Source: JADGNZ01 sp035995985 (GTDB lineage: Bacteria; Acidobacteriota; Thermoanaerobaculia; Gp7-AA8). Taken from it: a DNA stretch of 64,000 bases. The notes under the pieces are model-generated. The model was not told the origin of the DNA and made no database searches. It saw only the letters and a program-made list of their open reading frames with translations. The stretch is taken from assembly GCA_035995985.1 (NCBI GenBank), contig DASYJY010000089.1:10865-74864 (forward strand), read 5' to 3'. The translations under genes and the position numbers were made by a program. This document shows positions 1 through 8,084 of the stretch, piece after piece; position 1 is the stretch's first letter, and every line of letters starts with the position of its first letter.

Positions 1-354
1 GGCGCGCTCATTCTCTTCGGCAAAGGTCGCATGGCCGACGCCCGCACCGCGCTCCAGCAGGTCTTCGATGCCGATCCATCCGGCGAGCTTGCCGACAACG
101 CGCTCTACTGGATCGGCGAGACGTACTACGCCGCCTCCGACTTCACGAACGCGATGCGCACCTACGAGCGCGTAACGAAGGAGTATCCCGAACAGAACAA
201 AGCGCCCGACGCGATGTTCAAGATCGGACTTACCTTCGAAAAAACCGGCGACCTCGGCATGGCCCGGAAGACCTTCGATGAGGTGATCCGCCGCTATCCG
301 TACTCGACCGCGGCGTCGTCTTCGAAGCTCGAGCTCAAGCGCGTGAAGTACTGA
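1..354 (+). CDS. cpoB: CpoB/YbgF-like TPR protein, C-terminal part only
   Basis: The reading frame is open from the first base of the window, so the 5' end lies outside. The visible 117 residues form tandem TPR helices (ALYWIGETYYAASDF, then KAPDAMFKIGLTFEKTGD) and end with the LELKRVKY tail usual for CpoB/YbgF. In that family the protein is periplasmic and works with the Tol-Pal system during outer-membrane constriction. The N-terminal coiled coil and signal peptide cannot be seen, so the assignment rests on the C-terminal TPR pattern. The next gene begins 40 bases downstream on the same strand. Confidence 0.75.
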   Translation, partial: GALILFGKGRMADARTALQQVFDADPSGELADNALYWIGETYYAASDFTNAMRTYERVTKEYPEQNKAPDAMFKIGLTFEKTGDLGMARKTFDEVIRRYPYSTAASSSKLELKRVKY

Positions 355-393
355 CTGCAACGCTTCTTCCACACCCGATACAATCCCACCTCC

Positions 394-1143
394 ATGGCTG
401 ACGAAAACGAAAGCGGGGCATCGCTTCTTGCGCGGCGCGAATATGCGCGCGCGGTTCCGCTCCTCAAACGCGATCTCGACAAGTACCAGTCCAATCCTCG
501 CATCCGGCTGCAGTACGCCGACGCGCTGGCCGGTGCCGGCCAGCACGAAGAGGCGATCGCGCAGTACGAGCACACGGCGAAGTACTACGAGGACAACGGA
601 TTAACCGTGCAAGCCATCGCCGTCGCGAAGAAGGCGGAGAAGCTGCGCGGGCAGATCGCCGCTGCCGCGCCGCAGGAGGCGACGGCGGGGAAGAGCGATC
701 CGCTGTTCACGCGTCCCGTGCCGAAGTCGCCGCTCTTCGAGGTGTTGAATGAGGAAGAGCGCGATGCGCTGGTGCGCGAGATGGAGCTCGAATCACACGA
801 CGAGGGGAGCGTCATCATCAGCGAAGGGCAGCCCGGCGCGTCGATGTACGTCATCGCCAGCGGCGAGGTGAAGGTCTTCACGAACGGCGCCGGAGGCTCC
901 ACGCTTTATCTCGCGCGGCTCGGCGAGGGCGATTTCTTCGGCGAGGTGAGCATGCTCACCGGCAAGCCGCGCACGGCCACCATCACCGCATCGCAGCGCA
1001 CCGAACTGCTTCGCCTCGATAAAGAAAAACTCGATAACGCCCTGGCGACGTATCCCGGAATCCGCAACGTGCTCAACGACTTTTATCAACGCCGCGCCGA
1101 GCACACGGTCGAGGCGATGATCGACAGTTTGAAGAGAAAGTAG
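394..1143 (+). CDS. TPR / cyclic nucleotide-binding domain protein
   Basis: The 249-residue protein has no signal peptide. Residues 8-90 hold TPR-like helices, followed by an Ala-rich linker and a cyclic nucleotide-binding domain at about 113-235. The phosphate-binding cassette is visible as GDFFGEVSML then PRTATI, with Glu184 and Arg193 in the positions that normally hold the ribose and phosphate of cAMP or cGMP. There is no helix-turn-helix after it, so this is not a CRP-type transcription factor; it is more likely a cytoplasmic sensor or adaptor. It lies between the CpoB-like gene and def on the same strand. Confidence 0.8.
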   Translation: MADENESGASLLARREYARAVPLLKRDLDKYQSNPRIRLQYADALAGAGQHEEAIAQYEHTAKYYEDNGLTVQAIAVAKKAEKLRGQIAAAAPQEATAGKSDPLFTRPVPKSPLFEVLNEEERDALVREMELESHDEGSVIISEGQPGASMYVIASGEVKVFTNGAGGSTLYLARLGEGDFFGEVSMLTGKPRTATITASQRTELLRLDKEKLDNALATYPGIRNVLNDFYQRRAEHTVEAMIDSLKRK

Positions 1144-1152
1144 GAGCACGCC

Positions 1153-1668
1153 TTGGCCGTTCTTCCCATCGTCAAATACGGCGATCCCGTTTTACGCAAT
1201 CCGACGCAGCCGGTCGGCGACATCGACGCGGCGTTGCAGAAGCTGATCGACGACATGGTCGACACGATGTATGCCGCGCCCGGAGTCGGACTGGCTGCGA
1301 ATCAGGTAGGCGTCGCGAAGCGGCTGGCGGTGATTGATCTGACGGTCGGCAAGAAGCCGGGCAACCTGCACGTCTTCATCAATCCCGAGCTCGTGGAGAT
1401 GGAAGGGCAGATCACGGAGGAAGAGGGATGCCTCTCGATTCCTGACTTCGTCGAAGACGTCACCCGGCCGGAGCGCGTGAAGGTCCGCTTCACCGATCGC
1501 AACGGACAGCAACGCGAGCTTCGCGGCGAAGGACTGATGGCCCGCGCTCTCTGCCATGAAATCGATCACCTCAACGGTGGGCTGTACATCGACCACGTTC
1601 GCGGCTTCAAGAAGGACCGCATCCTGAAGAAGATTCAGAAGCTGGCAAAGTCGGGGATGTGGGGATAG
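1153..1668 (+). CDS. def: peptide deformylase
   Basis: It removes the formyl group from the N-terminal methionine of new proteins in the cytoplasm. All three family motifs are present in the 171 residues: GVGLAANQ at 44-51, EGCLS at 91-95 with metal ligand Cys93, and HEIDH at 135-139 with metal ligands His135 and His139 and catalytic Glu136. The start is TTG, supported by an AGGAG at 1142-1146 that overlaps the stop of the upstream gene, with normal spacing. The gene stops directly against the stop codon of the convergent operon. Confidence 0.95.
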   Translation: MAVLPIVKYGDPVLRNPTQPVGDIDAALQKLIDDMVDTMYAAPGVGLAANQVGVAKRLAVIDLTVGKKPGNLHVFINPELVEMEGQITEEEGCLSIPDFVEDVTRPERVKVRFTDRNGQQRELRGEGLMARALCHEIDHLNGGLYIDHVRGFKKDRILKKIQKLAKSGMWG

Positions 1669-2613
1669 CTACGGCGCGACGGCGATTCCCCACGGACCGT
1701 CCGGCACTTTGATCGTGGCGGTGACGCGGCCGGATGCGGTATCGATCACCGATACGTCGTTGGACAACCCATTTGCGGTGTAGAGCGTGCGGCCATCGCG
1801 CGTGAGGTTGATGCCCCACGGCCGATTTCCGACGGCGATGTATTGCAGGACGCGATTCGAGGCCGTGTCGATGACGGCGACGGCGTTGCCGCGGCCGGTC
1901 GCAGCGTAGAGCCGCTTGCCGTCCGGTGAGAGGACGACGCCGACCGGATGGTCGGCCGGCCGGAGTTTGATGTGAGCGACGGCGCGGTTCTTCTTCACGT
2001 CGACGACGTTGATGCTCCCGCCGACTTCGGAGCTGACGTACGCGCGCACGCCGTCGCGAGCGAAGACGGCGGCGCGGGGACGCGCATCGACGAAGATGTT
2101 CGCGGTGACTGCGTTGTTCTTCGGATCGATGACCGTGACGGTGTTGCTCGTCTCCGCAGTGACGTAGATCAGCGTTCCGTCGTAGCTCGCCGCCACGCCC
2201 TCGGGTTCCGTGCCGGTGACGAGCGAAACGTTCCTTCCGTTGCCGATGTCGACGATCGACGCGGTGCCGGCGTCTTCGTTCGCCACGCAAAACCGCTTGC
2301 CGTCGGGCGTGATGGCAATGCCCTCGGGATCGGTTCCCGCTTTGTAGCGGCGGATGATCGTCAGCGTTCTAGGATCGATGGCGACCACTCCGTCCGCGGT
2401 CTTCGAAAATTGTCCGCGAAAGTGGCTGACCGCGACGTAGAGCCGTTTGCCGTCGGGACTGAGGACGATTCCGCGCGGGCGCGTGCCGACGGCGATCGTT
2501 TTGATCGTGGAGCCGTCGATCATCGTCACGCTGCCGGCGCGTTCGCTGGTGACGAAGATTTTCGCGGCTTGGATCGGCAACGCGACGAGTGCGACGAAGA
2601 AGAATGCTTTCAT
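1669..2613 (-). CDS. secreted YncE-like beta-propeller protein, PQQ-catabolism-associated type
   Basis: The 314-residue protein has a signal peptide (about residues 1-16). It is then built wholly of repeats of the type 'GTRPRGIVLSPDGKRLYVA ... VIDTASGRV', a seven-bladed YVTN/YncE beta-propeller. This family is known to occur beside PQQ-dependent dehydrogenases, and here it is the last gene of an operon that begins with one, so a periplasmic partner or scaffold role is likely. Its start overlaps the stop of the upstream cytochrome gene by four bases (ATGA), which suggests translational coupling. The exact biochemical role of the family is not established. Confidence 0.85.
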   Translation of the reverse strand: MKAFFFVALVALPIQAAKIFVTSERAGSVTMIDGSTIKTIAVGTRPRGIVLSPDGKRLYVAVSHFRGQFSKTADGVVAIDPRTLTIIRRYKAGTDPEGIAITPDGKRFCVANEDAGTASIVDIGNGRNVSLVTGTEPEGVAASYDGTLIYVTAETSNTVTVIDPKNNAVTANIFVDARPRAAVFARDGVRAYVSSEVGGSINVVDVKKNRAVAHIKLRPADHPVGVVLSPDGKRLYAATGRGNAVAVIDTASNRVLQYIAVGNRPWGINLTRDGRTLYTANGLSNDVSVIDTASGRVTATIKVPDGPWGIAVAP

Positions 2614-2960
2614 TTCAACGTGTAGAGATACGCGACGATGTCACGCGCCTCATCCGGTTTCACGCCGAGGTTCGGCATGACGTTGTCGGGATTCGTCATC
2701 TGCGGATTCTGGATGTACGCGATCATGTTTGGCTGCGAGTTGGGGAGCTTGGCGGCGATGATCTGACGCGAGGCGACGTGTTCGAGCGACGGACCGACCA
2801 TTCCTTTTGCTCCGTCGATACCGGGGACGATGTGGCAGGAGTTGCAGCCGTACTGCTCGATGAGCTGCTTGCCGCGCTTCGCGTCTCCAACGACGGGCGC
2901 CGCGGCCTCGGGGCGCTTGCAGGCGGCGAGGAGCAAAATCAAAATCACGATTCGTTTCAC
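2610..2960 (-). CDS. lipoprotein cytochrome c, monohaem
   Basis: This is a class I cytochrome c of 116 residues. A short hydrophobic leader ends in a lipobox, LLAAC, with the lipidated Cys at 14. The haem site is CNSCH at 39-43, and Met95 in NVMPNLG is the likely sixth ligand. The lipid anchor would hold it at the periplasmic membrane face. Lying between ctaG and the beta-propeller gene and overlapping both by four bases, it is a plausible electron carrier between the PQQ dehydrogenase and the oxidase encoded by the same operon. Confidence 0.9.
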   Translation of the reverse strand: MKRIVILILLLAACKRPEAAAPVVGDAKRGKQLIEQYGCNSCHIVPGIDGAKGMVGPSLEHVASRQIIAAKLPNSQPNMIAYIQNPQMTNPDNVMPNLGVKPDEARDIVAYLYTLK

Positions 2961-3856
2961 GTTCGTTCCTTTCGCAGTGCGTCACTTGTGCCGAGGGCGA
3001 CGCGGCGCTCGGCTTCCCCGAGCCAGGCGGCGAAAATCGCGATGCCGAGGATCGTGAACAAGACGCCGGCCGGAATCCACATGATCAGGCCGGCGAGTTG
3101 TTGATCCTCGATGGCGTTCAAGCCCCAAGCCGCGGTGCGCGCGCCGTAGATCGGATACCACAGATGCGGCGCGAATGTAATGAGCGCGCCGAGGGCGCCG
3201 CTGTGGCCGGCGGTGGCGAAGACGTAGATCACCGCGGCGCCGTAGCCGAGGCGGCCGTAGCGTCCGTGCGTGAGCGACCACCAGAACATCGTTGCCGTGA
3301 GGAGGAAGCTGATGTGCTGCATCGCGTGAATCCCGTCGTTGCGCAGCGTCGCTTCGTACCACGACGGGATGTGCCAGACCCACAGCGCGATGGCGTGGAC
3401 GATCGTGACGACGAGCGCGCCGGTGATCCAGTTCCAGGTCTGCGCGATCGGCGCGCGTTGGAAAAAGCGCCCGACCGGTACACGCCATCGTTGCGGCAAA
3501 GCCCAGAGAAACGCGACGAGCGGACGTCCGAAGACGAGCAGCGGGGCGGCGACGATCATCAGCATTTCGTGTTGCGCCATGTGCGCGGAGAAAAGGATTT
3601 CGCCAAGCGCGTCGAGCGGCGAGACGAGCGCAATGACGAGCGCGATCCATCCGGCGGCGAAGGATGCGATCTGCCATTTGCGAATCCCTTTCATCCGCAC
3701 GACGCCGATCGCGTACATCGCGCCGGTGATCGCAAGTGGGAGGATGACGAACGGTTCCCACGACCACCAGCGCATGAACGTGGACGGCTCGAGGTGATGG
3801 TGACCGGCGTGCGCGTATGCGTTGGCGGGAAGTAACAGCGCCGTGAGCACTGTCAT
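2957..3856 (-). CDS. ctaG: cytochrome c oxidase assembly factor, CtaG (caa3 type)
   Basis: The frame is open far upstream, but the recognisable protein starts at the ATG at 3856 and has 299 residues. It has a signal-like leader, a HAGHHH segment, then about seven hydrophobic helices with the family signatures HMAQHEMLM and MWIPAGVLF. The caa3-type CtaG family is a multispanning membrane protein needed for oxidase assembly, probably copper delivery to CuB, and differs from the Cox11-type CtaG. The chosen ATG lies within the last bases of a dispersed repeat (3851-4039), with CTCAGG directly before it and no better ribosome site. Confidence 0.85.
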   Translation of the reverse strand: MTVLTALLLPANAYAHAGHHHLEPSTFMRWWSWEPFVILPLAITGAMYAIGVVRMKGIRKWQIASFAAGWIALVIALVSPLDALGEILFSAHMAQHEMLMIVAAPLLVFGRPLVAFLWALPQRWRVPVGRFFQRAPIAQTWNWITGALVVTIVHAIALWVWHIPSWYEATLRNDGIHAMQHISFLLTATMFWWSLTHGRYGRLGYGAAVIYVFATAGHSGALGALITFAPHLWYPIYGARTAAWGLNAIEDQQLAGLIMWIPAGVLFTILGIAIFAAWLGEAERRVALGTSDALRKERT

Positions 3857-4039
3857 CCTGAGCCGCCGGAGCGACGGAGCCGAAGGCGCAGTCGCGGAGG
3901 ACGGTCGAAGGAACCCCTGATTGCTATCCCGGGTCGGGTGGTGGTCGCCGCCACCCGAATTACCAGACTGGGGGTCCTTCGACCGTCCTGCGGCGTTCCG
4001 CGCTTCGCGCTCCAACGCCTTCGGCGGCTCAGGATGACA
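3851..4039. repeat. paired ~70-bp dispersed repeat in inverted orientation
   Basis: The arms are 3851-3917 and 3970-4039. They share ends that are reverse complements (TGTCATCCTGAGCCGCCG against CGGCGGCTCAGGATGACA, and GGACGGTCGAAGG against CCTTCGACCGTCC). A loop of about 50 bases contains its own small palindrome (CGGGTGG...CCACCCG). A third, single copy lies at 7966-8035. The left arm contains the start codon of ctaG; the right arm ends six bases before the stop codon of the upstream small gene. Confidence 0.85.
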
Positions 4040-4044
4040 GCGCG

Positions 4045-4386
4045 TCACTCGCAGGCTCCGAGGTACAAGTGCGGGATGGCCATGGCGACGATCGACATCG
4101 CGAACGCCGCGTTGAGTGTCAGTCCGCCGATGCCCATGAAACGCACGCGTCGCGTGTCTTCGCCGTTTTTCAATCCGCGCCACGATTCGAATGCGCCGAA
4201 TGCGCAGAGCAGGAGTGCCATCGCGGTGATCAGCCAGAAAATCCACTCCGCTTTGTGATCGCAGATCCAGTCGATCATCGCGTACTTGGTCGTGAACGCC
4301 ACCGCGAAGGCGAACGGGCTGCTGAGGATGCCGGTCCAGAGCTGCGGCGATGACGGTCGGATATCGAACGGCTTGGTCGTCTCCAT
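4045..4386 (-). CDS. small membrane protein of the oxidase operon (subunit IV-like position)
   Basis: The protein has 113 residues and three predicted membrane helices (about 20-38, 47-67 and 86-107), with a short charged loop (ESWRGLKNGEDTRRVR) between the second and third. It lies between subunit III and ctaG, where many caa3 operons carry subunit IV (CtaF). The size and helix count agree, but I see no diagnostic sequence motif, so the subunit IV assignment is by position. It begins three bases after the subunit III stop codon. Its stop codon lies just beyond the dispersed repeat. Confidence 0.65.
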   Translation of the reverse strand: METTKPFDIRPSSPQLWTGILSSPFAFAVAFTTKYAMIDWICDHKAEWIFWLITAMALLLCAFGAFESWRGLKNGEDTRRVRFMGIGGLTLNAAFAMSIVAMAIPHLYLGACE

Positions 4387-4389
4387 CCG

Positions 4390-5007
4390 TCAGCTTCCTT
4401 TGCGCTGCATCCACGGCTCGATGAAGATGATGAAGTAGAACGGCACCCACACCAGCGCGACGAAATACCAGTAGACGGCGGTGCAGCGGAAATCGAGCAG
4501 GTGCTTTTTCACGACCGGCTTGAAGAGACTGTAGATGAACAGGAGCGCTGTCTCGCCGGTGGCCGCCACCATGTGCAATGTGTGCATGCCGATGATGACC
4601 CAGACCACCGAGCCGTATGCGTGAGAGCTCCACTTGTAGCCGAGGTTCGGGACGATGATCGCGTACTGGATGTAGAGGAAGACCAGTCCGACCGCGATGG
4701 AGATTGCCTGGCCGATGCGGATCGGTAGCATGTTCTTCGTGATCGATGCGCGGTCGATGACGAATGCCGGGATGCAACTGAGCAGCAGCATGACCGTGTT
4801 GATGGTCGGCATCATCAGATCGGGTTTGGGGACGGTGCTCGGCGGCCAGTCCAGGTTCGTGCTGCGCAGGTAGAGGTACGTGGCCATGGCCATCGCGAAC
4901 ATCGTTCCTTCGATGGCCAGCATGGCCAGGTTGCCCCACCAGATCAGCGCGCGGCTGTCCGCGGTGCCTTCAGTGAGCGCGGAGACGTCGAGCACGCGCT
5001 GCGTCAA
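4390..5007 (-). CDS. ctaE: cytochrome c oxidase subunit III
   Basis: At 205 residues this is the short, five-helix bacterial form of subunit III, lacking the first two helices of the long form. Family features include the FAMAMATYLYLR helix, the HTLHMVAATGETALL segment carrying the conserved His and Glu, and the YWYFVALVWVPFYFIIF C-terminal helix. It supports stability and proton uptake of subunit I in the inner membrane. The start overlaps the stop of subunit I by four bases, so the two are probably translationally coupled. Confidence 0.92.
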   Translation of the reverse strand: MTQRVLDVSALTEGTADSRALIWWGNLAMLAIEGTMFAMAMATYLYLRSTNLDWPPSTVPKPDLMMPTINTVMLLLSCIPAFVIDRASITKNMLPIRIGQAISIAVGLVFLYIQYAIIVPNLGYKWSSHAYGSVVWVIIGMHTLHMVAATGETALLFIYSLFKPVVKKHLLDFRCTAVYWYFVALVWVPFYFIIFIEPWMQRKGS

Positions 5008-6971
5008 CGCATCTCCTCTCGCGCCGGTTCAGGCATGCCGAGGTCGAGGCCACCGAGCTCACCGCGTTCGCGGAGGATGTGGTCGTGCAACTCTTCGCCG
5101 CTCGGCCAGAACCAGCCAATGAGCGCGATGCCGCTGAGCACCGCGCCGATCGTGAACCACCAGGCAAAGAAGATGGCGCCCCACAATCCGATGCACATCG
5201 TGCTGGCGAGGAGGAACGGCCACAATGAATGCGCCGGCAATTGTTCGGTGTGATCCGGCTCCGCGTCGAGAACGTGTGTGATGAGGATTTCGCGGCGGTC
5301 GAAGCGCATGCCGGCGACGTACGGCTGATCGCGCGCCGCGTCCCAAACGGCGTTCAATCCGCTGACGGTCGGCACGTGCAGGTAGTTGTAAACCGGCGGC
5401 GGCGATGACAGCGACCACTCCAGCGTGTCGGCGTTCCACGGATTCGATCCTGCTTCGCGCCCGGAACCCCGGCTGATGAGAAAGTTGATGATCATCGTCA
5501 GCACCGACAGCGCCATGAAGACGGCGCCCGCCGAGGCCAGCACGTTCAGATTTCCCCATCGCATCCCGGGCTGGTATGTGTAGACGCGCCGAGGCATGCC
5601 GTACAGCCCGAGGATGTGCATCGGAAAAAACGTGACGTTGAAGCCGATCAGCAGGAGCCAGAAACTGATCTGCCCCATGACTTCGTTGTACATCCGGCCG
5701 GTCCATTTCGGGAACCAGAAGTGGAACGCGCCGAAGAGCGGGAAGAGCGCGCCGCCGATCAACACGTAGTGGAAGTGCGCGACGACGAAGTAGGTGTCGT
5801 GTACCTGCCAGTTGATCGGAATCGAGGCGAGCATGACGCCTGTCAATCCACCGACGATGAAGACGAGGAAGAAGCCGATCACGTACATCACCGGCGTGGC
5901 GATCCGGAATCGTCCCGACCAGATGGTCGAGATCCAGCAGAAGATCTGCACTCCCGTCGGGATGACGATCATGAGGCTGGCGGCCGTGAAAAAGCTCTCG
6001 CCGAGTTGGGGCAGGCCGGTCGCGAACATGTGATGCACCCAAACGCTGAAGCCGAGGAACGCGGTGATGACGAGCGTGGAGACCATCACTGTGTAGCCGA
6101 AGATTTTTCGCCCGGTGAAGGCGGTCAAAATCGAGCTGACAAACCCCAGCCCGGGAATGAAGATGATGTAGACCTCCGGATGCCCGAAGAACCAGAACAT
6201 GTGCTGGTAAAAGAGCGGGTCGCCCCCCTCGGAACGATTGTAGAAATGCGTGCCGACCAGACGATCGAGAGAGAGGTAGCCGCTGGCGATCATGACCGCC
6301 GGCATCGCGAACAGGATCATGAAGCTGACCACGATCATCGACCAGACGAACAGCGGGATGCGGTTGAGCGACATCCCCGGACAGCGTTGCTTGAATGTGG
6401 TGACTACCAATTCGACCGCGACGACCAGCCCCGAAATCTCGGTGAACGTGATCATCTGCGCCCACGTGTCGACGCCTTTGCCCGGCGAGTACTGCGGCCC
6501 GGCCAGCGGCACGTAGGAGAACCAGCCGTCCTGCGGTGCGGCGTGAAGAAAGAACATGGTGTAGAGGAACAGCCCGCCGAACAGGTAGATGTAGTACCCG
6601 AAGGCGTTCAGTTTGGGGAAGGCGACGTTGTGCGTGCCTACCATCAGCGGCACGAGGTAGATGCCGAAGCCTTCCATGATCGGGACGGCGAAGAGAAACA
6701 TCATCGTCGAGCCGTGCATGGTGAAGATCTGGTTGTACGCGTCCGGCCCGAGGAAGTGGTTCTCGGGTCGCAGGAGCTGGATGCGCATGAGCGCCGCTTC
6801 GACGCCGCCGGCGAGGAAGAAAAGAAACGCTGTGACGATGTAGCGGACCCCGATCTGTTTGTGGCCGGTTTCGCTGAGCCATCCGGTGACGCCGGGCCAG
6901 GAGGCCCAGGTTTTCTCCATGATCGCGCGCTCTTTGGCGAAGTCGGGCGGGGCGACGGCGAGCTCGGTCAT
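5004..6971 (-). CDS. ctaD: cytochrome c oxidase subunit I (haem-copper oxidase, caa3 operon)
   Basis: This is the catalytic membrane subunit, 655 residues long. Haem and copper ligands are visible: His86 (low-spin haem), His264 with Tyr268 in GHPEVY, His313-His314 (CuB), and His399 and His401 in VAHFHYV. Glu266 of HPEVY, the inner D-channel glutamate, is present. Two usual proton-channel residues are not: the D-channel entrance Asp is Asn115 (GTHNVAFP) and the K-channel Lys is Gln342 (PTGVQIF). About 100 residues after the core form a C-terminal extension with further helices. The gene starts 25 bases after the subunit II stop and overlaps the next gene. Confidence 0.95.
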   Translation of the reverse strand: MTELAVAPPDFAKERAIMEKTWASWPGVTGWLSETGHKQIGVRYIVTAFLFFLAGGVEAALMRIQLLRPENHFLGPDAYNQIFTMHGSTMMFLFAVPIMEGFGIYLVPLMVGTHNVAFPKLNAFGYYIYLFGGLFLYTMFFLHAAPQDGWFSYVPLAGPQYSPGKGVDTWAQMITFTEISGLVVAVELVVTTFKQRCPGMSLNRIPLFVWSMIVVSFMILFAMPAVMIASGYLSLDRLVGTHFYNRSEGGDPLFYQHMFWFFGHPEVYIIFIPGLGFVSSILTAFTGRKIFGYTVMVSTLVITAFLGFSVWVHHMFATGLPQLGESFFTAASLMIVIPTGVQIFCWISTIWSGRFRIATPVMYVIGFFLVFIVGGLTGVMLASIPINWQVHDTYFVVAHFHYVLIGGALFPLFGAFHFWFPKWTGRMYNEVMGQISFWLLLIGFNVTFFPMHILGLYGMPRRVYTYQPGMRWGNLNVLASAGAVFMALSVLTMIINFLISRGSGREAGSNPWNADTLEWSLSSPPPVYNYLHVPTVSGLNAVWDAARDQPYVAGMRFDRREILITHVLDAEPDHTEQLPAHSLWPFLLASTMCIGLWGAIFFAWWFTIGAVLSGIALIGWFWPSGEELHDHILRERGELGGLDLGMPEPAREEMR

Positions 6972-6996
6972 GATCGTGCTTCCGTCGTAGCGCCGC

Positions 6997-7971
6997 TCAT
7001 TTCAGCGTCTCCAGATACGCGAGCAAGTCATTCATCTCCGATCCCGACAGCTGATTCGGAGGCATGAGCGTTCCCGGCTTGATCGCCGGCGCATTGGCGA
7101 TCCATCCCGCCAGATTGCCGCGCGTGTTCAGCAGTTGTCCCGCGGCGAGCGTGGGGCGGCTGCGAAAGTGGGTGAGGTCGGGTCCGAGAGTGCCGTACGC
7201 GTCGAGGCCGAGGATGTTGTGGCACTTCGCGCACGGAGCGTTGAGGAAGACCTGCTGTCCGCGGAGTTGCGCAGGCGTCATCGGCGTCGGGGCGCCTTCG
7301 CCCATGTGCGATTTCCATCGCGCGAATTCTTCCGGCGCTTCGGCCACGACCGTCAGCGCCATGTGGGCGTGCTGGTATCCGCAAAATTCGGCGCATTGAC
7401 CGCGGTAGACGCCGGGCGTGTCGGCCTGAATCCAGAACTTGTTGACGCGTCCGGGGATGAGATCGCGCTTGCCGTGCAGGTTCGGAATCCAGAGCGAGTG
7501 GATGACGTCGCGCGTGTCGAGCCGCAGCAGAACCGGCGTGTGAATGGGGATGTGGATCTCGTTCGCGTCGTTGATCTGATTCGCCGGCGCGAGCGCGTCG
7601 GGATACTTCACCTCCCACCACCACTGATGCCCGGTGACCTCGATCTCCAGCTGCCGCGGATCATTTTTTCCGAACGTGCCGATGGCGTTTCCGGTGGCGA
7701 CGCTGCTGAACAGGAGTCCGAACAGAGTGGCGATGGTGACCGCCGCACAGGTGCTGACGAAGATACCGAGGCGGCGATCGTGCGCGGGATCGTCGACCGC
7801 TTCCGCGCGGCGGCGGCCTCTCACTGCCGCGATGAAGAAGAAAGCGATCGTGATGATGTAGACGGCGACGCAGATCCAGAAGAAGACCCACCAGAGATGT
7901 TCGATGCTCGCCGCCTGCGGACCCGCGGAGTGAAGCGCGGATTGGACGGGAACGAGGGCGATGCCTGTCAT
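6997..7971 (-). CDS. ctaC: cytochrome c oxidase subunit II with C-terminal cytochrome c domain
   Basis: The protein has 324 residues. Two N-terminal membrane helices are followed by the HQWWWEVKYP aromatic patch, a complete CuA site (CAEFCGYQHAHM), and a fused cytochrome c domain with CAKCH and a Met ligand in GTLMPP. The fused haem domain defines a caa3-type enzyme. The start is the ATG at 7971, the last in-frame start before the conserved QSALHSAGPQAASI segment. It lies inside a dispersed repeat (7966-8035). Relatives usually carry a lipoprotein signal here, whereas this leader is only about nine repeat-derived residues, so the normal leader may have been replaced. Confidence 0.92.
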   Translation of the reverse strand: MTGIALVPVQSALHSAGPQAASIEHLWWVFFWICVAVYIITIAFFFIAAVRGRRRAEAVDDPAHDRRLGIFVSTCAAVTIATLFGLLFSSVATGNAIGTFGKNDPRQLEIEVTGHQWWWEVKYPDALAPANQINDANEIHIPIHTPVLLRLDTRDVIHSLWIPNLHGKRDLIPGRVNKFWIQADTPGVYRGQCAEFCGYQHAHMALTVVAEAPEEFARWKSHMGEGAPTPMTPAQLRGQQVFLNAPCAKCHNILGLDAYGTLGPDLTHFRSRPTLAAGQLLNTRGNLAGWIANAPAIKPGTLMPPNQLSGSEMNDLLAYLETLK

Positions 7972-8035
7972 CCTGAGCCGCCGGAGCCGCGTTGGCGCGA
8001 AGCGCAAACCGGCGCAGGACGGTCGAAGGACCCCC
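7966..8035. repeat. single copy of the ~70-bp dispersed repeat
   Basis: It has the same ends as the arms at 3851-4039 (TGTCATCCTGAGCCGCCGGAG at one end, GGACGGTCGAAGGACCCC at the other) with a diverged middle. It fills most of the gap between the cytochrome c gene at 8085 and ctaC. As at ctaG, the TGTCAT end supplies the ATG start codon of the downstream minus-strand gene. Confidence 0.85.
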
Positions 8036-8084
8036 AGCCGATTGCCGGGGCGGGCGGAGCGCGGAGGCGCGCTCGACGCTCGTC

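Noticed and set aside
2957..4939. A single 660-codon open frame covering ctaG and running through the subunit III gene.
   Set aside because: Only the part after 3856 resembles a protein; the upstream part is the antisense-like other frame of the small gene, subunit III and the repeat. GC-rich DNA leaves long chance open frames.
5616..7067. A 483-codon plus-strand frame opposite oxidase subunit I.
   Set aside because: Its product is a low-complexity Arg/Asp/Glu-rich chain with no fold, while the minus strand encodes a fully conserved enzyme.
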